Below are positions 44,047 through 53,200 of a stretch of DNA of 64,000 nt, one piece after another (within the stretch, counting starts at the first letter, position 1; every line of letters starts with the position of its first letter). A program made the translations under genes and the position numbers. The notes beneath the pieces were generated by a model. That model saw only the letters and a list, made by a program, of their open reading frames with translations, was not told the DNA's origin and ran no database searches. The DNA comes from Enoplolaimus lenunculus (taxonomy: Eukaryota; Nematoda; Enoplea; Enoplida; Thoracostomopsidae), in contig JASANG010002126.1 of assembly GCA_030248215.1 (NCBI GenBank), forward strand, positions 62,001 to 126,000, in the 5' to 3' direction.

Positions 44047-44695
44047 CGAATGTAAAGATAAGGGACGGATGGTTTTGCGGTGGGGCTAGAAAAGAGTAAG
44101 CTTAAGCTTTAGACAAAATTTTGTATGACTTAGACTTAGACTTAGACTTAGACATATGCTCATTGTTACGCTAAGGCTTAGGCTTAGGAACACATTTTTG
44201 CAACGCTTAGGCTTAGGCTTAGGAATACGTTTTTGCAACGCTTACGCTTAGGCTTAGGCTTAGGAACACATTTTTGCGACGCTTAGGCTTAGGCTTAGGA
44301 ACACATTTTTGAAACGCTTAGGCTTAGGCTTAGGAACACATTTTTGAAACGCTTAGGCTTAGGCTTAGGAACACATTTTTGCGACGCTTAGGCTTAGGAA
44401 CACATTTTTGCGACGCTTAGGCTTAGGCTTAGGAACACATTTTTGAAACGCTTAGGCTTAGGCTTAGGAACACATTTTTGTGACGCTTAGGCTTAGGAAC
44501 ACATTTTTGAAACGCTTAGGCTTAGGCTTAGGAACACATTTTTGCGACGCTTAGGCTTAGGCTTAGGCTTAGGAACACATTTTTGAAACGCTTAGGTTTA
44601 GGCTTAGGAACACATTTTTGCGACACCTAGGCTTAGACTTTTAGGCTTAGGAATACGCTTAATCTACTGTTACGCCCCTTAAAGTAAAGTTTTTA
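44047..44695 (+). mobile_element. Mosaic TG-MITE: subgroup b left, subgroup a right, expanded body
   Basis: Left AATGTAAAGATAAGGGACGG and AGCTTAAGCTTTAGAC are subgroup b; right CTTAATCTACTGTTACGCCC then CTTAAAGTAAAG is subgroup a. Between lies a minisatellite of GCTTAGG blocks and AACACATTTTTG spacers (44160-44640). Confidence 0.85.
44160..44640 (+). repeat. 29/35-bp telomere-like minisatellite
   Basis: About a dozen units of GACGCTTAGGCTTAGG(CTTAGG) plus AACACATTTTTGC/A. Unit length steps by 6 bp (one TTAGGC more or fewer), and spacers alternate TGCGACG and TGAAACG, showing block duplication. Confidence 0.93.
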
Positions 44696-44699
44696 CTTT

Positions 44700-45150
44700 T
44701 AATAAAAGGCACAGTTGTTTAGAAGCTTAGTTTCAACTAATATTTGAGTATAAAACAACATAGAAAGGTATTTAGGGCAAAATTTGTGCTTACCATCTGT
44801 ATAACTGATGTTTTTGACAAATCGGATTATTAATAACAGTTATTTTCAAATCTTAGTCAAATTTTTGAGATTAAACGAAAATTATGCCTATACCTGGATG
44901 GTTGCACATGACTGCGGTGCAAATTTTCATTAATATTTGATATTTTTAAACATTTTAATCGTCAACAAAGCGTCAACGGTAAATTTTACTCCGCCCTGCT
45001 TTTGACAAAATAAAGATTTTTGCTAAATTTCAATGCGTTTTTGCTTGAATGAATTTAAGAACTAAAAATTGTGTCTAAAAATTGTCAAATGTTATTGAGA
45101 CGTGGGTGTAAATTAATAAAAATTTTCTTGTTTACGTTTAAGGCCCAAGT
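44700..45150. other. Intergenic, no gene recognised
   Basis: AT-rich, nothing recognised. Confidence 0.4.
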
Positions 45151-45154
45151 GTGG

Positions 45155-45300
45155 ACCCATGTAGTACTTTTACGGCCGTCCCGGTTTCTGGTGGGACTGT
45201 CAGAGAGTAGGTTTAGGTTCTAGTGTACATTTTTTCTAAGGCTTAGGCTTAAGAATACACTTTTTTAAGGCTTAGGCTTAGCAAAATGCTTAATCTAGTA
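45155..45300 (+). mobile_element. TG-MITE subgroup a, right end replaced
   Basis: GACCCATGTAGTACTTTTAC and GTCCCGGTTTCTGGTGGGAC at the left, body AGGCTTAGGCTTAAG, then GCTTAATCTAG stops at CGGCGCCGTC instead of reaching the expected right end. Confidence 0.8.
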
Positions 45301-45658
45301 CGGCGCCGTCTGTCACCGTCCGTCACTATACGGTATAATGCGTTTGTAATTTGCGTGCGATGATAACGCACGGTGACGGACGGTGCCGTACGCGTGACGG
45401 ACGGTGCCGTACGCGTGACGGACGGTGCCGTACGCGTGACGGACGGTGCCGTACGCGTGACGGACGGTGCCGTACGCGTGACGGACGGTGCCGTACGCGT
45501 GACGGACGGTGCCGCACGCGTGACGGACGGTGCCGCACGCGTGACGGACGGTGCCGTACGCGTGACGGACGGTGCCGTACGCGTGACGAACGGCGCCGTA
45601 CGGGTAACGGACGGCGCCGGACGATGACGGACGGCGCCGCACAACGAGTATTGCGCGA
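45301..45658. repeat. 21-bp GC-rich minisatellite element
   Basis: GTGCCGTACGCGTGACGGACG in about eleven near-identical copies (45373-45600). The unit holds CCGTACG and ACGCGT palindromes. Flanking GCCGTCTGTCACCGTCCGTCAC at the left and GACGGACGGCGCCGCAC at the right are inverted, so the array sits inside a palindromic element. 21 is a multiple of three, hence several open frames (SVTRTAP-type repeats) that I do not take as genes. Confidence 0.93.
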
Positions 45659-45712
45659 CCCTAACTTTCTTTTCCGGCAGCAGCATAAATTAGTAACGTT
45701 TATTTTACTGAC

Positions 45713-45877
45713 GGGCCAGTAGGTACAGAGATGCCAGCACAACTCGGGCAGGCAAAAAAATTAATTTTACCCACTCAGAAAAATTTCAATCTGGCCTGTA
45801 AGCCATACAAAACCTTTTGATGGCCCTCCTTAAAACGTTTAGTTCCCCATTTCTAACATGTTGATCCACCTACGGAC
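45713..45877. mobile_element. GTAGCC-hAT MITE, diverged
   Basis: GGGCCAGTAGGTACAGAGAT to TTGATCCACCTACGGACTG; inner CAATCTGGCCTGTAAGCC. Confidence 0.6.
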
Positions 45878-46029
45878 TGTTAATATACTTCGACATTCGA
45901 TAATAACAGCCGGATGTGGATATAAAAAAATATCTGATGCCTATCAGTGAGCGAAACTATCTTTGATTTAGAAGTAGCAGTAAAACTCACAATATTTGCC
46001 AAAACGACTTTCAAAATCATAGTTTTGTG

Positions 46030-46238
46030 GGCCCATGTCAAGATCAGGGGCGGAACACGTTTTTCTGTGGGATTAGAAAAGTGTAAGTTTAAGCTTTAGA
46101 CTATTTTTTTGCTTAGGTTTAGGCTTAGGCTTAGGCTTAGGCTTAGGTTATGCTTAGGAATATGCTCAATATTACGCATAGGCTTAGGCTTAGGAATATG
46201 CTTACAATACTGTTCCATCCCTGTTCTTTACATTGGCC
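46030..46238 (+). mobile_element. TG-MITE subgroup b
   Basis: GGCCCATGTCAAGATCAGGG to CCCTGTTCTTTACATTGGCC. GTTTTGTG on the left and GTTTTATG after an extra GGCC on the right look like an 8-bp duplication with one mismatch. Five TTAGGC units. Confidence 0.9.
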
Positions 46239-46467
46239 GGCCGTTTTATGTAACATTTTATTTTAATAAAAAATAGTCCATCTGGAAACAGTTTTTTTCC
46301 AAAAAAAATTAATTTTCGCCACCACAAAATTCCCTGCTGAGTGAAAACAGATATTAGCATCTGACCTTAAAATAGAGCACTTTCGATAGCTGAAAGGTTA
46401 AAACAGCTATAACGCAGAAAGCCTACCAAGAGGTCCCGGATGACATTGACGTTTGCGTCAAAGTGAA

Positions 46468-46640
46468 ATACTGTAGAGACCTGGATCAGAGTGTGTAATA
46501 ACAGAGAGGATCGCAATTTTGAGTCCCAGTCAATAGGAGTTTGTATCCCTAATTGATGTCCGTTAGTGGATAGAGCGCATAAAAGAGACCAATAGCTGAA
46601 GCATGGCCTAGGTTTCTCTGATATGTAACAGACATAAGAC
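46468..46640. mobile_element. Fragment of the TA-flanked element
   Basis: TACTGTAGAGACCTGGATCA at one side, interior GAGTCCCAGTCAATAGGAG and GTCCGTTAGTGGATAGAG; the other terminus is not seen. Confidence 0.65.
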
Positions 46641-46686
46641 AACCGGAATAAAATATATTATGCATTTTCCTCAATTTAGTTCAAAA

Positions 46687-46958
46687 TTAACCCTTTCGCA
46701 CATGAATATTTTCAATTTCATATGAGATGCAATTTCAAGGTAAGATTCGAACCGCAGTCTCAAGGGTAGGAGTCGTTTACGATGACCACTAAGCTACAGG
46801 AGCTTGACGCTCGAGCCCGAGTAGGCTCTCACATCTTGTGGAGATTTTGCACTGCGGATATATGTTATAAATTGTTAAACGCTGCTCACAGTGTGTGTAT
46901 TGCTCGTACATTATTGTATTTAGTTGCTCATAGTATACTCTATGAGTGAAAGGGTTAA
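46687..46958 (-). mobile_element. TTAA-tRNA element, whole
   Basis: TTAACCCTTTCGCACATGAA to CTATGAGTGAAAGGGTTAA with TTAA at each side. Minus strand core CTGTAGCTTAGTGGTCATCG and CTGCGGTTCGAATC keep both Pol III box shapes. 272 bp, equal to the 37.7-kb copy. Confidence 0.92.
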
Positions 46959-47372
46959 AGCATTCGACAAGCAAGTGTAATATGAATAGCTGACGGCCAT
47001 AACAATGGTCTAAGCATATTCTTAAGCCTAGTAGTCAAAACGTACGGATAATCCTATAAATAGCTAAGATGTAAGCAAATGGCTAAAGCATCATTCACTT
47101 TATCTTGCGTCCGCCTTGTGAAAAATGTCAGTTTTTTCTTTTAGTTGCAGTTTATAAGTTTCAGAAATATTTGACAGCCTTATTATTTCGATGAAATATA
47201 TGTTTGAGGACCATGCTTACTTTGAAAGCAAAAAGTTTTCCGCCGGGACAGACGACAAACATAAGCTTAACTTTGTAGGAACCGAACGAAAGCTATCAGG
47301 GTCAATATTGTATATGACTTGGGAGTGTTTTGTTTTTCAGCGGGCGTCCAAAAGATCCTTAAACTAATAAAT

Positions 47373-47547
47373 TATAGGGTTGAACTTTTTTCTGCGGAAA
47401 TGCAATAGAGTAATCATAAGTTTTAGACTATTTTTTGCTAAGGCTTAGGCTTACACTTATTATGATTCTCACGGTTTTAGGCTTAGGCTTAGGCTTAGGA
47501 ATATGCTTTTATATACTACTGTTTCGGCCCTGTTCTATACATTGGCC
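47373..47547 (+). mobile_element. TG-MITE subgroup b, left end eroded
   Basis: TTTTTCTGCGGAAATGCAAT and TTTTAGACTATTTTTTGC at the left; CGGCCCTGTTCTATACATTGGCC at the right; three TTAGGC units. Confidence 0.82.
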
Positions 47548-47699
47548 GGGTATCCTAAGCTTTAATCACTTCAACTAATTGTCAGAATACACATAATTCA
47601 AGCCCAGCACACCCCCGCTATCAGGAATTGTTTTCCTGGTACAAGAAGACCTCTACAGAGGGGGAAACTAAAATATTCTATATGAATTTTTGCTCAATG

Positions 47700-47892
47700 T
47701 TAGTTTTAGGGCCGCAACAGTAGATTAAGGGTATTCCTAAACCTGAGCCTACGCCTTGTGTTGCAAAAGCGTATTCCTAAGCCTAAGCCTATGCCTAAAG
47801 CATAAACCTAAGCACAAAATGTAGTCTAGAATGTAAGCCTACTTCTTTACAGACCCACTAGAAATCGGGACGGCCGTAAAAGTAACATGGGC
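47700..47892 (-). mobile_element. TG-MITE subgroup a
   Basis: GCCGCAACAGTAGATTAAGG at the left; GACCCACTAGAAATCGGGAC and AAAGTAACATGGGCC at the right; CCTAAGCCTAAGCC body. Confidence 0.82.
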
Positions 47893-48953
47893 CGAATGTT
47901 TTAACGCTGTTGAAAAAATTTTCGTCCATAAAAGGAGTTATTTTGCATAGGGGGTTGTTGCGAGAACGAATCTAATACACGAGTATCAGAAACTCAGCAT
48001 TTTAAACATTCGTATGCCAAAACATAAAAGAACATTGCGCTTAGCAACGTAGACCGATATAAACAAACATATACACCAACTATGTTCATAGTTAAACAAA
48101 CTCTCTCAAGAAACATTTAAAGCCAATCCTATGTTTCAAAGCCTATTATGAACCACAACTTGTCTTACATGTCGGGTAAACGCAAAAAAACTTCCGCAGC
48201 AAACCGAATTTTCCGGGTAATATCTCAATTTCCCACTAAAATCCCGAGTGAAAACGGTTGCGCCGAAAATAGCAATTTCCCGCGTCGATAGAATCCTAAT
48301 TTCGCGGGTATATCACAATTTCGGACAATGCAAGTTTCCCGGGTAATACCCCAATATCCCAAAATTCCGAACGAACTAGGTTGCGTCCGAAATAGCAATT
48401 TTCCGCATAAAAAAATTTTCCAACAGGGATGTACTACGTCCCTATCTTTAGATCGGCCATTGGCAGAGAAGTATGCAGAATGCCAAAAAATGACTCGGGA
48501 CAAGAAACCAAGTACTAGCGTAAATAAACGCAACACTTTTATACGCAATTCTGAGAATGCTTGCGAAGATTCGAAGTTAACATTTTATATCTATAGAAAA
48601 GTAGGTAACCTAACTTTACGTCTATACACTGACTTTTAGTTGTGAAACTAAAAAACCAATGAAGAAAGTCCTCAAAATTTTTATGCAACTCGTTGGATTT
48701 CAACTCTTTGCAAAATTAGGCTCACAAGCAGGCGAGGCGCTCAAATACCATTTTCTCAAAAAATGGAATGGGGGGTGGGGTGCAATCGTCATTTTGCCCG
48801 ACCGACTCCGCCGTCCCTGCTACTCTTTTGTTCTCTCGCTCTAAATACTCGACAGCTTTACTTTTTATAATTTAAAAACAATACAAAGTAGACAAAACAA
48901 ACAAGACAAAACAAACAGCCATAAAACATTGTCTCATATTTCTGAAAAAATTC
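47893..48953. repeat. Intergenic with a roughly 125-bp imperfect tandem duplication
   Basis: At 48200-48420 the words CCGGGTAATATCTCAATTTCCC / GTTGCGCCGAAAATAGCAATTTCC recur as CCGGGTAATACCCCAATATCCC / GTTGCGTCCGAAATAGCAATTTTCC (compare in halves). The rest shows no gene. Confidence 0.55.
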
Positions 48954-50190
48954 AGATCAAAGCAAGGAATTTGGAACATAAATTATTAACATTATTGTCA
49001 GTCAGAATTAGTACTGATTGTTCGTTAAGCATCAAAACCAGCAGTAATAACTATCACCTATATGCTATTTGCAACGAAGCCCAAAACTCAAGATTATTCA
49101 TTGCCAGCGTTCAGCTTCGCAATTTAACCAAACGTCTCCCGGCCAATTCAGATGAAACTGACCATCATCCTTTGAAAGAGGGTAAGCATCGAGATTTCAT
49201 TATTAAGTATATCTTCTTTTTTTCACCTTTAGTATATATCATACTGCTAAATTATAAAGATACATCACAACACAGAAAAAAGTTAATTCGCTCAAACTAT
49301 TTACGGCCACAAAAAACAGAGCTGAATACGAACAAGCAAACTTACATAAGCAAGAGTTTGCAATTATACTAGCAACCAGTGTGCAACCGGATATCTGCTT
49401 CCGCTTCAAGTAAAAATCTTTGTCCGTTTCCGTTATAGAAATACTGGAAATTCCGTTATTTTTATGCTCAAAATTAGTTATAAAACTTTTATACTTTAAT
49501 ATCCGTTTTCGTTATTTTTACTATCCGTTTACACATCTCATTTAAACAAAAAAACCTAAATCCAAAATTTCATTCACTATTCAAAAAATTTAATCCATCG
49601 CATTTAGCAGGAATTTTGTGCTCCAGTTTTGGAAATGTCACTTACACATTAATTTCAAAACTACAAAACAACAAAATCACGACGCTGACCAAACACAAAA
49701 TACTGGAACAACGCAATTTACCGTAAATTTTCTCAACAATGCCACAACATGAACTCACCATTTCAGAAAAACTTACGCCTCATGAGTAACACAGACATTC
49801 TACTGAGTGAGCTCTTCAAAGACCTGGCATGTAATCTGTCTAAAATTTATGAATTGAAACAAAAGATGGCTTCCATATCACCATTATTCTTCCACTTTTC
49901 GGTAACTACTTATATCACATTCTGGTTGGCTTAAAGTAAGTTTGTTAAATCCGCTTCAAATACTGAAATTGATGTAGCAGAGCATTAACGTTTTTACGGC
50001 ACAATTGACAAATTTATTAATGTCCAACTCACGTGTGCAAGATTTCTCAACGAGAAATTGTAATTGACAATTGCACATGCAAGTTTTGCGAACCCATTTT
50101 GTTTCAAAGCTAGCGCGTACAGCATGCAACAGTTGTATGTTCTCGCAGCAAACCCTTGCACAAGTGAACGGAGTTCAAACCAATGGTACG
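48954..50190 (+). CDS. Possible exons of an unidentified plus-strand gene, convergent with SBNO
   Basis: Repeat-sparse stretch with exon-like open segments. Segment 1, 48954-49181, follows CAG and ends G|GTAAGC; it reads IKARNLEHKLLTLLSVRIS ... SRLFIASVQLRNLTKRLP. Segment 2, from 49608 after TTTAG, continues in matching phase and reads GILCSSFGNVTYTLISKLQ before a possible GTAAAT donor near 49722. Segment 3, about 49768-49903, after TTTCAG and before GTAACT, reads NTDILLSELFKDLACNLSKI. A possible terminal segment follows TTTCAAAG near 50110, and AATAAA sits at 50243. The phase between segments 2 and 3 does not match with the sites I chose, so the model is incomplete. I do not recognise the protein. 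A CR-hAT remnant lies inside (49377-49535). Confidence 0.3.
49377..49535. mobile_element. CR-hAT remnant, GGAAACGG subfamily
   Basis: CAGTGTGCAACCGGATATC to ACTATCCGTTTACACATC, with TTTCCGTTATAGAAATACTGG inside; much shorter than full copies, so internally deleted. Confidence 0.65.
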
Positions 50191-50291
50191 AATGAGTACA
50201 TTACAATTATTATAATAGAAAGCATAGCATGCCTATAATAATGAATAAAGCTTGTTTCAATTTTCCATAATAATTACTGATCTAAACATTT

Positions 50292-53200
50292 TTATTCTTG
50301 TTCATCATCGCTAATATGCGTCTCGATATATGACCTGGTCGCTTGTTCCGACAAACGTTCGATCAGCGCATTCTTGCATCCAGCAGGTATCAACACACCT
50401 GAAGCACAATAAACATAATTATTCCGAGTTTTCAATTTAACTTGCCAGAAAATCCGTTCAAGACTACTCAAAAAGCAATATTTTTGCTTGCAAAACGTAC
50501 ACTAAACATATATTTAACCTTATTCACATGAACACGTTTCGTTGTTAAAACCATTTCAGTGCGTGTTTCTTTAACTGCTTATTTGTATCATTACGAACAA
50601 AATTTCATATCAAAATACTGAACTTTACTTTTCAACAACGAATTATATCCCGCAATGGTTGCACTCTGGTGGTCACACAGCCCACCCTAATTCAACTTAC
50701 CAACAACTTTCTGTCCATCTTTGGTTCTTGATCGAATCACTTGAAGTCGCGTATTGTGTCTGCCGCCGGCCATTGCCAAGACACTTTCGACAACGTGCCA
50801 AACGTTAAGGACACTGCCCGCGAGAACGTAATAAAATCGTTTACGTTTGCCGACATCACACGCGAATCCAGCTTCAATGTTTCGGCACCGACCGGACCTA
50901 AAACTTCACATATTATACGCTGGCTTTTAACAAACAAACAAACGAACGAACAGCAAACCGCAACAAAATACAATAAGTGACAACCGTAATTGCATTATAT
51001 TAGCATAAACGATTATCCTTTACAGCCAAAGTCATACCCTGAGATGACTAGATTTGCGTATCTGAATTCCTCCAATATTCCCCGGCGGCATAAAGTCACT
51101 AAGTTCAAGACAACACCAATAACAACAACAGTAACAAACGGCTTAATCCAACCTCCCAAAAAAGTGAAAATATTCTTTACCAAAACAAATGCTGACACAT
51201 TGTAAGCGACGCTTCGTAATGTTCATTCCAGTTTTGCTCTGCATTCTTCGGTTCAACCTAAATACCGATAAAATACACGCCAGTAAGTTACATACATCTC
51301 AAGAAATTTAAATTTTACATCAAACTAAAGATAATATTAAACTTGAACTAAAATAAAAATAATACAGAAGAAAACAATTTTAAACAGACTCTCCTGATAA
51401 AATTCTAAATGATTGGTCACGGCGATCAAAATTAGGCTTTATACACTGTCCCGAACATGCTTACGTTTGGGTTTAGGAAAACGTATGCCTATGCCAAAGC
51501 CTTTACCTACACCTTAACATTAAATATGTGGCGAGTGATATACAACAGCCTAAACTTATTTTGTTAAAATTACCTTTTTGTATCGTCGTTTCAATCCATC
51601 CAGTGTTTCAACTCGATTCATATTTAATCCTGTGTTGGGTCGATAAATATTGAACAATTTCTCGCCAGACTCGAGTCGCTTTTTGCCAGTTGAGATCACA
51701 AGAATAGCAGTTTTACGAATGTTCATTCCCTGTAAAAAGTCATAAACAAAACAAAAATATGTACATAAAATCATACACACAAGACACTTCGAAAGAGTTC
51801 TTAATTATGTTCAGTAACAGAGTTGATACATTGTTTTGGAAGGCACATGAAAATGAAACCCAAAAATATCCAACATTTTCCTGTGTATTCTCAAACGTGT
51901 GTAGTAGCTACAAAAATAGCTGATTGGTTTTGGTATGTTTCACACCAGCGAATGGAGAACTTCATATCTCAACGCATTTTTAGAATGTGATTTTCATTTC
52001 TACTGTGGAAAGTTTCAGATACGTAACTCTTGAAATTGGTCAGTTTGAAGACCTATCGCTCAGTGGTGACAAGTGCTTTACGCGTTTGAGAATAATAAAG
52101 CCTTAGTGAGATATACAGCCGTTCAAAATCGTCCGTTTTATAGTCTGCCCGTTTTTAAATTTTAAACAGTTTCTTTTAACCAAAATAACCAAAAACCATA
52201 CGCTACAGTCGATCACACATATTGCAATGTGCTTGAATGTAAACGGCATAAATGATTGAAAATGCGACCCCTTTCAATTTAGGGAAAATGTGGAAACTGG
52301 ATTTTTGCGAAAACCTTTGATATAGTCGTGAGCAGTTGGTCTTGGCGATTAATTCTAACAATATAATAATTTGACTATATTCTGAGAAAACGTTTTTGAT
52401 TAGTTGAAATAAATCGTAATCTCTGCTTCGAGGTCACCAAAAAATATATATCAAAATTTTCGCAAAAATAATGTTCCCTTAATTTCCCCTAAACTGAAAA
52501 AGCGACGACGAAAGAAACGTTACGCAAAACGAAGCAGTGAGTTTCGTTCTTTGTGCAGTTTATATTCAAAGTGTTTTTTCATTGTTTAAACCATACGTAC
52601 AGATGATATGTAAAATCCTTCGTCCTTGCTTGAATTATCCGAATAAAGCTCAATTGCAACATCCCACGGCATTCCACGCTCGACACTGATCTGAAAAAAC
52701 ACAGAAAATACATTTTGAACAAGGGCCCATATTCTCAAATAGATATAGCTTAGTAATAGGTTTTCAAACTCACCGACAATTGCAGTTGTTCCACTCAAAA
52801 TTAGTACAGGAGTAGAGCAAATCATATGCGAAAAATGTGCTGAATTTTGATCATCAGTATTCACTGATTCGAAAGTTACAAGACCTATCGCCAACTGGTG
52901 ATAGGTGCTACGCACATTTCAGAATACGAGTCAAGATTATATTAATAACAGATCACAAAAGTATCTCTTGAAAACAGATCAGGAATTAAATCATTGTTTA
53001 ATTGCAAAAAGGTGTCAAAATTTCAAAACTGATACACCGAGTTCCGACTGCGTCGCGGTATAACGAATGTATTCTATTAACGCTTCCGTCAATTATTATA
53101 AAAATTTTATTATTTACTTAAACACATTGTGAAAATTTTACTTTTAACCTAACCTAATAGTAAGATTTATTTTCAGTCAAAAATGCTGAATTTAGCCAAA

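Noticed and set aside
45249-45742. Long repetitive frames (SVTRTAP, GTVRHAY, RPSRVRH, DGRCRTR types) over the 21-bp array
   Set aside because: All frames on both strands stay open because the unit is 21 bp and stop-free. No start context, splice sites or protein family.
1-50000. LINE, LTR or virus-derived coding
   Set aside because: Scanned the open frames for reverse transcriptase, integrase, capsid and transposase motifs and saw none; the elements here are all non-autonomous.
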